Shown here: piece by piece, positions 42,972 through 51,844 of the stretch
Position numbering within the stretch: the stretch's first letter is position 1
How the letters are laid out: each line of letters opens with the position of its first letter
NCBI GenBank assembly: GCA_025355345.1
Contig: JANXZU010000104.1
Coordinates: 1-52,439, forward strand
Direction of reading: 5' to 3'
Source of the DNA: Syntrophaceae bacterium
Lineage (GTDB): Bacteria > Desulfobacterota > Syntrophia > Syntrophales > Smithellaceae
DNA length: 52,439 nucleotides
The notes under the pieces: model-generated
The model's input: the letters and a program-made list of their open reading frames with translations, nothing else
Told to the model about the DNA's origin: nothing
Databases searched by the model: none
Program-made: the position numbers and the translations under genes

Positions 42972-43589
42972 TTATTTCTTTTCCGCCGCCAGATATCCTT
43001 TTGCCAGAGCTTTATTAACATGTAAGACACCCTTATTCATATCTTTGAGCGGATAGTCGGCTGTGATAACTGGCAGGGCATCTGCTTCGGCCTGAGTTTT
43101 TATAACAGACCCAACCGGCACATATCGTCCATCGGCAACTTTTACGCCCATTAAAATAACACCCGGCTCGATAACACAATTCTTACCGACGATGGATTTG
43201 AAGACGAGCACTTTCATCCCCACGAAAGTATCATCCAGAACGACTGCCGGTCCATGAATTTGTACCTGATGCGCAAGAGATACACGGCTTCCCACATATA
43301 CTGCGTATTTTTTACTGTTAACCTCCATCAGATTTTTTTCCACAGGCTTACCATCAACTTCTGTTTCCAAGGCATGAATAACAACACCATCCTGTACGTT
43401 GGAATCATCACCAACATAAATGGGCTGACCTTCATCGCCACGAACTGATGCTGTAGGTGCGACCATGATATTTTTGCCTAAAATTACGTTCCCGATAACC
43501 GCAGCCAACGGATGAACATATGAAGTCGCATCAATGGAAGGTTCCGATACACGATCGCTAAAATCAGTTTTAACATTTTTCCCAATCAT
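42972..43589 (-). CDS. cam: gamma-class carbonic anhydrase (Cam type)
   Basis: Left-handed beta-helix carbonic anhydrase. The 205-residue protein has APTASVRGDEGQPIYVGDDS with the Arg and Glu of the Cam acidic loop (R59/E62 in M. thermophila), VVIHALET (metal His81, Glu84), and SLAHQVQIHGPA (metal His117 and His122). The acidic loop and Glu84, which most gamma-CA homologues lack, point to true Cam activity. It interconverts CO2 and bicarbonate. GGAG lies 7 nt before the ATG at 43589, so I prefer it to 43604. No signal peptide is apparent. Confidence 0.9.
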   Translation of the reverse strand: MIGKNVKTDFSDRVSEPSIDATSYVHPLAAVIGNVILGKNIMVAPTASVRGDEGQPIYVGDDSNVQDGVVIHALETEVDGKPVEKNLMEVNSKKYAVYVGSRVSLAHQVQIHGPAVVLDDTFVGMKVLVFKSIVGKNCVIEPGVILMGVKVADGRYVPVGSVIKTQAEADALPVITADYPLKDMNKGVLHVNKALAKGYLAAEKK

Positions 43590-43652
43590 TTTTATTCTCC
43601 ACATATTTTTTTATTTTGCTCAGACCATCCAATTTTGGACAGACCTGAAATT

Positions 43653-43823
43653 AAACCAATTTGCTTTCAAATAATAAAATATTAATTTTTGAAAGTGTAC
43701 TTAGTATTATGCCCGGTAAATCAACCTTTAATGAGACTCGCTGACAACGAACGAAGTGAAGTTTGAAGCGCTAGTCGAATTATCCTACGTGCGAAGCTAA
43801 GTAGGGCTATTATTTAATAGCTA
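43653..43823 (-). repeat. composite repeat, copy 5 (filled site, reverse orientation)
   Basis: Read on the minus strand: TAGCTATTAAATA, CCTAC...GTAGG hairpin, ATAATTC, basal GACT/AGTC, bulge AG, distal CGCT/AGCG (43729-43786), TCATTAAAGG, then GATTTACCGGGC and the 57-bp palindrome (43708-43653, a more diverged copy). It fills the 241-bp gap between coaE and the carbonic anhydrase gene and has the same layout as copy 3. Confidence 0.78.
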
Positions 43824-43830
43824 CTTTGCA

Positions 43831-44448
43831 TCAATTATTTATAGTTGCTTCTCGTACTTTGAGATGCCGCCATATTTCCGCAACTTTTTCTTTCGTCTGT
43901 ATAATATTACCTTGATTATCAATTACTATATCAGCAAATCCAATCTTTTCCGCAATAGGCATCTGGCTTTTCAATCTTTTTTCCGCGTCTTCCTGACTTA
44001 CACCATTGCGCTCAATCAGACGGATGATCTGCTCTTTGGGCGAAATCATAACCAGTATCGTCAAATCAAAAAGATCTTGCATCTTTCCCTCAAACAACAA
44101 AGGAACATCAGATAAAATAATGGCGTGTTCTTCATTTATTTTAATTTTATCTAATCGCTCTTGCCACAGATTAAAAACAATTGGATGAACCATATTGTTA
44201 AGTGCTTTGAGTTTTTTCTGATCGTTAAAAACTATGTTTCCCAGTTTATTGCGGTCAATTGTTTCATCCTGATTAAGAACGTCTTTGCCGAAATGCCTGA
44301 CAATTTCTTTCCAAGCCGGTTTTCCCGGTTCCTGCGCTTCATGCGCCAGCTTATCGAAATCAATCAGATGAGCCCCCAACGTTACAAACATCAGCGCTAC
44401 TGTCGATTTGCCGCAGGCAATACCGCCCGTTAATCCCACGTTTAACAT
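43831..44448 (-). CDS. coaE: dephospho-CoA kinase
   Basis: Last step of coenzyme A synthesis. The 205-residue P-loop kinase has [17 protein letters not shown] at the N-terminus (Walker A), [15 protein letters not shown], and [17 protein letters not shown] in the middle, then [11 protein letters not shown] and [10 protein letters not shown]. Length is normal. It overlaps coaX by 7 bp, so birA-coaX-coaE form a cofactor operon on the minus strand. Confidence 0.94.
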   Translation of the reverse strand: MLNVGLTGGIACGKSTVALMFVTLGAHLIDFDKLAHEAQEPGKPAWKEIVRHFGKDVLNQDETIDRNKLGNIVFNDQKKLKALNNMVHPIVFNLWQERLDKIKINEEHAIILSDVPLLFEGKMQDLFDLTILVMISPKEQIIRLIERNGVSQEDAEKRLKSQMPIAEKIGFADIVIDNQGNIIQTKEKVAEIWRHLKVREATINN

Positions 44449-45224
44449 ATTTTCGTATTCAAGTTGTAAATCAACCGCAAACCTTCCAAAGTCAGCATTT
44501 CTTCAACTTTATCGATGCTCTTCGTCTCCGGTGCTACTACCCTAGCCAATCCTCCCGTAGCTATCACCAACGGTTTGGATTTAACTTCCGCTTTCATTCG
44601 TTCGACTATACCATCAACAAGACCGGCGTAACCAAACATAATTCCGGCCTGAATCGCGCTGACTGTGTCCTTGGTGATTACTGTTTTCGGTTTGCTGAAT
44701 TCAACACGCGGCAATTTCGATGCCCGTGCAAATAGTGCCTCACTGGATATTACTATACCTGGAGCAATGCATCCACCCATGTACTCCCCTTTAGGAGAAA
44801 CATAGTCAAAAGTAGTGGCCGTGCCGAAATCAACAATAATTGATTCCTTCCGGTATTTATCGAAAGCTGCAACCGCGTTGACAATTCTATCCGCTCCGAC
44901 TTCCTTGGGATTATCATAAAAAATGGGCATCCCCGTTTTAATGCCCGGACCAACTATTAACGGCTTAATTTTAAAATATTTAACACACAGAGGCTCAAGA
45001 ATATTGAGCATGGGCGGTACAACGCAGGAGATAATAATCGCCGTAACAGATTTTATTTCTTTGGCATTCATACGGATGGATTGATACAAGTTATAAATGA
45101 GTACGCCATATTCATCAATAGTATGATCAATCTCCGTACGAATACGCCAATCATGCACCAGTTGATCGCCATCATACAAACCCAAAACAGTATTGGTGTT
45201 GCCGACGTCAATTACCAACAACAT
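44442..45224 (-). CDS. coaX: type III pantothenate kinase
   Basis: First step of coenzyme A synthesis. The 260-residue protein of the ASKHA fold starts [16 protein letters not shown] and contains [63 protein letters not shown] in pieces, and LVIATGGLA. Type III lacks the feedback inhibition of CoaA. AAAGGAGAG precedes the ATG. It lies between birA and coaE, and these short spacings suggest one transcript. Confidence 0.96.
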   Translation of the reverse strand: MLLVIDVGNTNTVLGLYDGDQLVHDWRIRTEIDHTIDEYGVLIYNLYQSIRMNAKEIKSVTAIIISCVVPPMLNILEPLCVKYFKIKPLIVGPGIKTGMPIFYDNPKEVGADRIVNAVAAFDKYRKESIIVDFGTATTFDYVSPKGEYMGGCIAPGIVISSEALFARASKLPRVEFSKPKTVITKDTVSAIQAGIMFGYAGLVDGIVERMKAEVKSKPLVIATGGLARVVAPETKSIDKVEEMLTLEGLRLIYNLNTKIC

Positions 45225-45227
45225 ATA

Positions 45228-46022
45228 TTAACTCTCCTTTATAATTGTAGCATCTCCAGCTGAAACTTTAACCGTTCCATTATTTACAGTCGAGATTATA
45301 AGTGAACCATCGTCATCAAGCCCCAGAGCTTTTCCCCTGACCAATTCATCTCGAAACATTACCTGGACATTCTGACTGATCATCGGCGCAAAATTAAGCC
45401 ATTTTCCCTTTATAGTATCAAAACCGCTTTGCATTAGCTCTTTATACCATTTTGCAATATTTTCATACAGACTAATTATCAATTCCATCCTGCCTATTTC
45501 TCTGCCGGTTTCTATGGCCAAAGACGTGGCTATAGACTGAATCTCGCACGGTAATTGATTATAGTCGATGTTAACATTAATGCCAATACCAAGCACAACA
45601 AAATCGATACTGTTTGCTGATGTCTTTATTTGAGCCAGTATACCGCATAGTTTCTTATTGTTTAATAGAACATCATTGGGCCACTTTAGCTGAACTAGAC
45701 CTGGACAATATTGACTTAAGATTTCGGCCACTGCCACACCTGCGGCAATTGATATCCGCGGTGCCTGATCCGGCGCGAAATTTGGACGGAATAGAATTGA
45801 CGTGTAAATATTTGAACCGGGGGGCGAATGCCAAAGTCTCTGCAGGCGACCCTTGCCTTTAGTCTGACTATCGGCAATAACAACTGTACCTTCCGGCGCG
45901 CCTGCAATTCCTAAACGAAAAGCCTCGTCATTTGTTGAACCAATTTCTGGATAATAATAAAGCGGCCTGCCAATAAACTCATTAACGAGACTTTTTTCGA
46001 TAACTTCTAAATTCCAACTCAT
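45228..46022 (-). CDS. birA: biotin-protein ligase (catalytic and C-terminal domains)
   Basis: Attaches biotin to acyl-carrier subunits of carboxylases. The 264-residue protein has STNDEAFRLG, the ligase motif GKGRLQRLWHSPPGSNIYTSIL in pieces, LKWPNDVLLNNKKLCGIL and VVLGIGINVNI. The N-terminal winged helix of E. coli BirA is absent, so it is not itself a repressor. It is followed by coaX, as often in bacteria. Length matches the class I enzymes. Confidence 0.94.
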   Translation of the reverse strand: MSWNLEVIEKSLVNEFIGRPLYYYPEIGSTNDEAFRLGIAGAPEGTVVIADSQTKGKGRLQRLWHSPPGSNIYTSILFRPNFAPDQAPRISIAAGVAVAEILSQYCPGLVQLKWPNDVLLNNKKLCGILAQIKTSANSIDFVVLGIGINVNIDYNQLPCEIQSIATSLAIETGREIGRMELIISLYENIAKWYKELMQSGFDTIKGKWLNFAPMISQNVQVMFRDELVRGKALGLDDDGSLIISTVNNGTVKVSAGDATIIKES

Positions 46023-46050
46023 AATTTTTTTTACAATATCTTATACTAAT

Positions 46051-46286
46051 TAGGTATCAGACATAAATATAGTCCCACTTAGCTTCGCACGTGGGATAAT
46101 TCAACTTACAGATATTACCGTGCTTCGCTTGTGGAGCAGCCTTAAGAAAAGCCGTAGTTATCTTAAAAAAATGCTACATCCCGTGTTGGGATAATATTTG
46201 AGTTTCATTAAAGTTGATTGATTTCGCATAATACCAAGTAAGCTTTCAATAATTAAAATCTTAATGTTTGAAAGCAACTTGGTATT
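46051..46286 (+). repeat. composite repeat, copy 6 (filled site)
   Basis: TAGGTATCAGACATA, TCCCAC...GTGGGA hairpin, TAATTC, basal AACT/AGTT (46103-46106/46201-46204), bulge TA, distal CAGATATTA/TAATATTTG with one G-U pair, TCATTAAAG, then the 57-bp palindrome 46230-46286. The apical loop is about 75 nt and contains CATCCCGTGTTGGGAT. The right arm ends 5 bp before the ndk stop. Confidence 0.78.
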
Positions 46287-46291
46287 ACTGA

Positions 46292-46798
46292 TTAAGCCCA
46301 AACTACCTTTTTCACATTATTAAATGTTACTTCTTTTATCGGGTAGATGTCTTCGACAATCTCTTCCGGCTGGAACCAGAGTTTAATTTCTTTTTCAGCA
46401 TCTTCCGCGCTGGAAGATGCGTGTACAACGTTTTCAAATACGCCTGTTGTAGTAATCCTTCCGTATGAACCTCTTATGGATACCGGATTGGCTTTTTCCG
46501 GGTCAGTGTCGCCAACAATATCACGAATTTTAGCTATTGCGTCTTCCCCTTGATAGACTAAAGCAAGCACCCTATGTGTCTTGTGCACATCGCCTATAAT
46601 GTAGTCAATCAATTCCCCGAAAAATGGTTTTCCCTTGAGATGTTCATAATGTTTTTCGGCAAGCTCACGACTCACGCGCACAACTTTTGCGCCCATAATA
46701 GTCAGCTTTGCCTCTGATAATCTGGAAATTACATTTCCCGTAAGCGACTTAATCAGTCCATCCGGTTTAATCAGTATTAATGTTTGTTGATTTGCCAT
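46292..46798 (-). CDS. ndk: nucleoside-diphosphate kinase (extended form)
   Basis: Phosphorylates nucleoside diphosphates with ATP by a ping-pong mechanism. The 168-residue protein starts QTLILIKPDGLIKSLTGNVI and has HYEHLKGKPFFGELIDYI, GDTDPEKANPVSIRGSYGR and the active-site His in NVVHASSSAEDAEKEI. It is about 25-30 residues longer than ordinary Ndk because of a C-terminal tail (EEIVEDIYPIKEVTFNN) and a slightly longer central loop. It stands between birA/coaX/coaE and nadC. Confidence 0.93.
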   Translation of the reverse strand: MANQQTLILIKPDGLIKSLTGNVISRLSEAKLTIMGAKVVRVSRELAEKHYEHLKGKPFFGELIDYIIGDVHKTHRVLALVYQGEDAIAKIRDIVGDTDPEKANPVSIRGSYGRITTTGVFENVVHASSSAEDAEKEIKLWFQPEEIVEDIYPIKEVTFNNVKKVVWA

Positions 46799-46878
46799 AT
46801 CTATTCCCCTGTAATATTTATTTGTTGAATTTTTCAGTTACTCCTGTCTAATCTTTCCGTGTATTGATTTAAAAATAT

Positions 46879-47724
46879 TTAATTGCTGATTTTTAATGAA
46901 ATATCCGCTGCGCGAACTGAGTGCGTAAGCTCACCTATGGATATCAGATCAACACCTGTAGCGGCTATTTCGGCAATGTTTTGAAGATTGACATTGCCGG
47001 AAGCCTCGAGCAGAGATCTTCTGGCCACAAAAGCGACTGCGTTCTTCATTTCGTCCGGAGTCATATTATCCAGCATTATTACATCTACGCCACACTCCAG
47101 AGCTTCGGCAACTTCAGCGATATTTTTTGTTTCGACTTCAATTTTCAAAGTATGTGGTAAGCGACTCCTTTGCATTTCTACTGCGGCGGCAATGCTACCG
47201 GCAGCCGCTATGTGGTTGTCCTTAATCAGTACACCGTCATAAAGCCCCATCCGGTGATTAAACCCTCCGCCAATACTTACCGCCATTTTATCGAGAACAC
47301 GCAGACCCGGCATAGTTTTCCGGGTATCCAGAATTTTTGTTTTTGATCCACGAACAGCTTCAACATATTTTGCGGTCAGCGTCGCAATTCCGCACATGCG
47401 CTGGAATAAATTTAGCGCAACGCGCTCGGCCTGAAGGATGTAGAACAAGCTACCCGATATTTCAGCAATAATACTTCCTTTTTTCGCGCTCTCTCCGTCA
47501 GATATGAATATATTAACTTGAATTTTATCATCAAGAAGAAGAAATGTTTCTTTAAATATATCACTCCCGGCGACGATGAAATCATCTTTGGCAATGGCTT
47601 GCGCATATCCGGTTTTATCGCGACTAACAATTGCCGTCGTGGTTATATCGCCGGTACCAATATCTTCAGCCAGCGCCGCTTCTATTATCTTCTTTATATG
47701 TTCTGAAATAACCGATTGTGTCAT
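46879..47724 (-). CDS. nadC: nicotinate-nucleotide pyrophosphorylase (carboxylating)
   Basis: Forms nicotinate mononucleotide from quinolinate. The 281-residue protein shows LAEDIGTGDITTTAIV at the N-terminus, ALNLFQRMCGIATLT, TRKTMPGLRVLDKMAVSIGGGFNHRMGLYDGVLIKDNH (in pieces), EVETKNIAEVAEAL, DVIMLDNMTPDEMK, and ASGNVNLQNIAEIAATGVDLISIG. All are standard. It lies 25 bp after valS. The other NAD genes are not present. Confidence 0.95.
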   Translation of the reverse strand: MTQSVISEHIKKIIEAALAEDIGTGDITTTAIVSRDKTGYAQAIAKDDFIVAGSDIFKETFLLLDDKIQVNIFISDGESAKKGSIIAEISGSLFYILQAERVALNLFQRMCGIATLTAKYVEAVRGSKTKILDTRKTMPGLRVLDKMAVSIGGGFNHRMGLYDGVLIKDNHIAAAGSIAAAVEMQRSRLPHTLKIEVETKNIAEVAEALECGVDVIMLDNMTPDEMKNAVAFVARRSLLEASGNVNLQNIAEIAATGVDLISIGELTHSVRAADISLKISN

Positions 47725-47748
47725 ATTTTTCTCATCTGAAAGTTATGA

Positions 47749-50406
47749 TCAGGAATTAATATCTTTGAGTTTCTTGAGGGCATTTTCCAAAGCGGCATGT
47801 CGCTCTTGAAAGCCTTTAAATTTTTCTTCTTCCTTCGAAATAATATCAGCCGCAGCTTTGGCACAAAAATCGCGATTGGCCAGCTTCTTCGAACATTGCA
47901 GTAAATCTTTTTCCACTTTTGCCAGTTCTTTATCCAGCCGCGCTTTTTCTCCGGCAATATCGACAATCCCGGCCAGAGGCACAAATATTCTCATTGGACC
48001 TACTACACCGGTTGCCACACCCTTTGGTTCCACCAAATCAACTTCCACGGTTAGGATATCTAAATTAGCCATGCTGATTATATAACCCCTGCCCGTTTCA
48101 ATTATTTTTTTCAATTGTTCATCGGATGCTGAAATTAACACATTCAACTTACTCGAAGGGGGAATCCTCATCTCGCCCCGAATATTGCGAATACTGGTAA
48201 TAACTTCCATCAGAAGTTCCATCTCTTTTTCTGCGATAGGATTCTCCCAATCCTTATTAACAACAGGAAAATCCGCAACCATTACAGATTTTTCATCACT
48301 TTTATTTAATATCTGCCAAAGCTCTTCGGTAACAAAAGGCATAAAAGGGTGCAAAAGCGTAAGCGCGGTTTTGAATACAGAGTAAAGTGTTCTTTGGGTT
48401 GCCTTTCGCTGTTCCGGACTCAACTTGCCATACAGCGCTGATTTACTTAATTCCAGATACCAGTCACAATACTCATGCCATATAAAACGGTAAATACTCG
48501 CGGACGCGTCATTAAAACGATATTCATCCAGGCTTCGGGTTACTTCCTCAATCGCTTTATTTAATTTCACCTTGATCCATTTATCGGGCAGAGAATCTTC
48601 GGCGAAAACTGTTGCCGTTTCATCAAAATCTTCCAGATTGGTAAAAGTGAGTCTTGCGGCATTCCAGATCTTATTGACAAAAAACTTATAACCTTCAATT
48701 CGCTCCGGAGACATGCGCACATCGCGGCCTTGAGCCGTATAAGCCGCGAGCGTAAAACGGAAGGCGTCTGTTCCGTATTGGTCAATCATAACCAGCGGAT
48801 CAATACTGTTTCCCTTTGATTTGCTCATCTTTTCCCCTTTTTCATCGCGCACAAGGGCATGCAGATAAACATCTTTAAAGGGAACTTCTTTCATGACATA
48901 AATCCCCATCATCATCATTCGGGCTACCCAAAAGAAAAGAATATCGAAACCGGTAATCAGAAGTGATGTCGGATAAAATGTCTTCAGGGCTTTGGTTTTA
49001 TTAGGCCATCCGAGTGTCGAAAAAGGCCAAAGCGCAGAGGAAAACCAAGTGTCGAGTACATCTTCATCCTGTTTCAAAGAAATGCCTGAGCAATCCGGGC
49101 ATTTATCCGGGTCGGTCATGGAAACAATTACTTTAGAGCAACTCTCACAATACCATACAGGAATCCGATGCCCCCACCACAATTGCCTGGAGATACACCA
49201 ATCTCGTATATTATTCATCCATTCGAAATAAGTTGCTTCCCAGCTTCCGGGAATAATTTTTGTCTTCCCTTTGACTATCGCGGCAATTGCCTGCTTCGCC
49301 AACGGCTTTATCTTAACAAACCATTGTTTGGAAACCATCGGTTCAATATCTGTCTTGCAGCGGTAACACTGACCGACGCTGTGCGAATAGGGCTCCGTGC
49401 TGACAAGGTAATGTCCCTTTTCCAGATCGGCAATAACATTTGCCCTCGCTTCATATCGGTCCTGTCCCTTGTAAATTCCGCCGTGGTTATTTATTCTTCC
49501 CTGACCATCCATGATAGTGATAATTTCCAGATTATGACGCTGGGCCATGGCAAAATCATTAGGATCGGAACCGGGTGTAATTTTTACCGCGCCTGATCCA
49601 AAATCCATCGTCACATATTCATCGGCAATTATCGGAATCTTTTTGTTAACCAGAGGCAAAATAACGTATTTGCCGATAACATCCTTGTATCTTAAATCAA
49701 TGGGATTGACGGCCACAGCTGTATCGCCTAACATTGTTTCCGGTCGTGTCGTCGCGACAACTATTTCTCCTTTGCCTTCAGCTAATGGATAACGAATATT
49801 CCACAGGAAGCTTGCATCCTGCTTAAACTCAACCTCTAAATCGGAAATGGCCGTGTGGCAACGCGGACACCAGTTGACAATATAATCACCTTGATAGATC
49901 ATGTTGTCATTATAAAGCCTAACGAATACCTCACGCACTGCCTGAGAGAGGCCTTCATCCATGGTAAAGCGCTCTCTTTCCCAATCGCAGGAGCAGCCAA
50001 GCCGTTTTAACTGATTGATGATTACGCCACCGTACTTTTCTTTCCACTGCCAGACGCGTGCAACAAATTGTTCTCTGCCCAAATCATGGCGCGATTTTCC
50101 TTCTCTGGCCAGTTCCTGTTCAACAACATTTTGAGTGGCAATTCCGGCATGATCCATTCCCGGCATCCACAGAGTATTGAATCCCTGCATCCGCTTGAAC
50201 CGGATTATAATATCCTGCAGAGTGTTATTCAGAGCATGTCCCATGTGCAACATACCTGTAACATTGGGTGGTGGTATTACTATTGAAAAAGCCTTAGCTT
50301 CACTTTCATCCTGAGCATGAAACAGGTTTTTCGCCAGCCAGTAATCGTATAACCTTTTTTCGGCTTCCTTTGGTTCAAATGATTTGCCTAACTCTCTTGT
50401 TGCCAT
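47749..50406 (-). CDS. valS: valyl-tRNA synthetase
   Basis: Class Ia synthetase of 885 residues. The HIGH motif is in PPPNVTGMLHMGHALNNTL (about 50-66). An editing domain follows, with TTRPETMLGDTAVAVNP. A zinc-like pair occurs in VWYCESCSKVI and DKCPDCSG. KMSKSKGNSIDP lies in the C-terminal half, with an anticodon-binding domain and a C-terminal coiled coil. Length is normal. There is no T-box upstream. It is the first gene of a minus-strand valS-nadC pair. Confidence 0.97.
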   Translation of the reverse strand: MATRELGKSFEPKEAEKRLYDYWLAKNLFHAQDESEAKAFSIVIPPPNVTGMLHMGHALNNTLQDIIIRFKRMQGFNTLWMPGMDHAGIATQNVVEQELAREGKSRHDLGREQFVARVWQWKEKYGGVIINQLKRLGCSCDWERERFTMDEGLSQAVREVFVRLYNDNMIYQGDYIVNWCPRCHTAISDLEVEFKQDASFLWNIRYPLAEGKGEIVVATTRPETMLGDTAVAVNPIDLRYKDVIGKYVILPLVNKKIPIIADEYVTMDFGSGAVKITPGSDPNDFAMAQRHNLEIITIMDGQGRINNHGGIYKGQDRYEARANVIADLEKGHYLVSTEPYSHSVGQCYRCKTDIEPMVSKQWFVKIKPLAKQAIAAIVKGKTKIIPGSWEATYFEWMNNIRDWCISRQLWWGHRIPVWYCESCSKVIVSMTDPDKCPDCSGISLKQDEDVLDTWFSSALWPFSTLGWPNKTKALKTFYPTSLLITGFDILFFWVARMMMMGIYVMKEVPFKDVYLHALVRDEKGEKMSKSKGNSIDPLVMIDQYGTDAFRFTLAAYTAQGRDVRMSPERIEGYKFFVNKIWNAARLTFTNLEDFDETATVFAEDSLPDKWIKVKLNKAIEEVTRSLDEYRFNDASASIYRFIWHEYCDWYLELSKSALYGKLSPEQRKATQRTLYSVFKTALTLLHPFMPFVTEELWQILNKSDEKSVMVADFPVVNKDWENPIAEKEMELLMEVITSIRNIRGEMRIPPSSKLNVLISASDEQLKKIIETGRGYIISMANLDILTVEVDLVEPKGVATGVVGPMRIFVPLAGIVDIAGEKARLDKELAKVEKDLLQCSKKLANRDFCAKAAADIISKEEEKFKGFQERHAALENALKKLKDINS

Positions 50407-50486
50407 GTAATTCTTTACTCCGATAAATTTTAATATTAAGGCTTATAAACCTTTTGCCTGGATTTCCCGGCATGTGTTTCCTAAAA

Positions 50487-50522
50487 ATATAGGCGGGACA
50501 AAATTAATGTCCCGCCTTTTCA
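50487..50522 (-). terminator. bidirectional-looking terminator after the TPR lipoprotein gene
   Basis: GGCGGGACA (50492-50500) and TGTCCCGCC (50509-50517) form a 9-bp GC-rich stem with an 8-nt loop; on the minus strand it is followed by TATATTTTT. It separates the TPR lipoprotein gene from valS. Confidence 0.85.
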
Positions 50523-50544
50523 GAATCTTTTTTCAAAACCACAC

Positions 50545-51723
50545 TTAATTAAACTTTAATTCATCTTTAAACTTGCGGATAATCAAAAGTGCATCCACAC
50601 CGGCAACCGGACTCAGCGGTTCGAATTCAGCGCTGGTCAAATCCTTTGCTTCCATAATACCACGGGATGTCACAACCATGATCGCGTTGAAATAAGGCAA
50701 GTCCGGTCTCAAATCGGGGAAAGGCGAAGTTGTGCCAATGAATTTAGTGGCTAATGAATTATCCCCGCTGACTTTAATCAATATATCTTCAATCATCATT
50801 GCGTAAGCGGCACGTGTAACCAATTCTGCGGGAAGGAAATTACCCTCCGGATATTTTTCCAGACCGCGAACACCTAACTTAAGGATTCCTTCTATATCAG
50901 TTCTTAAAGGATGAGCTGCAATGTCTTTAGTCGTAATCTTATCGGGCTTGGCTGTTGCCGCTGCCTTTTCCGGATCTTTGAAAGATGTATCAAAAGTTTT
51001 CGGTGTCCGTTTTTTGTAAAGCTTTTCTATTTTAAATTCTTCCATAAACAATGCTGCAGCATCCGCGCGTGTCAGGCGTTCGACAAGAGCAATCTGTTTT
51101 CCAGCAGTTGTTCCGGGCATGGCACGTTGAACTTTTTGTATAAAATTCCATTGAGCATCAGCTTCAGCGGTATATTCTGCTTTCAACTCCAGAACTTTTG
51201 TGAACATAAGTCCCGCCTGGCCAAAATCAAGCCCTGCCTTATACGCCAACCCCATAAAATAATAAGCGGAAGCATGCTTGGGATTCAATTCGATGGCATG
51301 GTCAAATTCATTTTTTGCCAGTTTTAACCATTTCTTCTCGACTTTACTTTGGCCTTGAGTGTAGTAACGAATTCGGCTGACATGAACAAATATTTTGTCT
51401 TCATCATTTTTGGCTTTATCCCATCCCTTGTCAAGGTCATCGTCCGCAGCTTTGAAATCGCCAGTATATATTTCAACTAATCCAAGACCAGTATATCCTT
51501 TGGAATATTTTACATCCAATTGAATAGCCAATTCGAATTCTCGCTGGGCATCGGCGTATTTCTCTTCATCCAACAACTGTAATCCTGTATAGATATGATG
51601 TTCCGGAGTATCGAGTTGACTTTGCGCGATCCGATCCTTTGGGGCGCAGGAAGCTATAAGCATTACACCAGCGACAAACATTACGATCGTAAATATCTTG
51701 CCAAGCCTAGTTTGAAACAACAT
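50545..51723 (-). CDS. TPR lipoprotein with SLH-like C-terminus
   Basis: A 392-residue exported lipoprotein: a hydrophobic leader ending in the lipobox LIASC, then TPR repeats (about residues 40-190, for example EYADAQREFELAIQLD-like and ASAYYFMGLAYKAGLD). A C-terminal half follows with SLH-like helices (LTRADAAALFMEEF; LVTRAAYAMMIEDIL) and FPDLRPDLPYFNAIMV. SLH-type modules normally hold proteins to the cell surface, so a surface-attached scaffold is likely. Specific partners are not known. Its terminator lies just downstream. Confidence 0.78.
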   Translation of the reverse strand: MLFQTRLGKIFTIVMFVAGVMLIASCAPKDRIAQSQLDTPEHHIYTGLQLLDEEKYADAQREFELAIQLDVKYSKGYTGLGLVEIYTGDFKAADDDLDKGWDKAKNDEDKIFVHVSRIRYYTQGQSKVEKKWLKLAKNEFDHAIELNPKHASAYYFMGLAYKAGLDFGQAGLMFTKVLELKAEYTAEADAQWNFIQKVQRAMPGTTAGKQIALVERLTRADAAALFMEEFKIEKLYKKRTPKTFDTSFKDPEKAAATAKPDKITTKDIAAHPLRTDIEGILKLGVRGLEKYPEGNFLPAELVTRAAYAMMIEDILIKVSGDNSLATKFIGTTSPFPDLRPDLPYFNAIMVVTSRGIMEAKDLTSAEFEPLSPVAGVDALLIIRKFKDELKFN

Positions 51724-51844
51724 ATAATTCTCCTTTCGTTAATTCCTGAACGCTAAAAAGACTCTTTTGGTCCACATTCTTTGGTGAAACAATGTTACAT
51801 AATTATCTTTAGAGCTAGCTGAAGTCAAGCAATATTGCAACTTC

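Noticed and set aside
2476..46286. CRISPR array from recurring repeats
   Set aside because: Copies are dispersed and palindromic at irregular distances, without unique spacers of even length and without cas genes.
50407..50544. Possible T-box leader for valS
   Set aside because: The region is too short and lacks the T-box sequence; it is explained by the terminator of the upstream gene.
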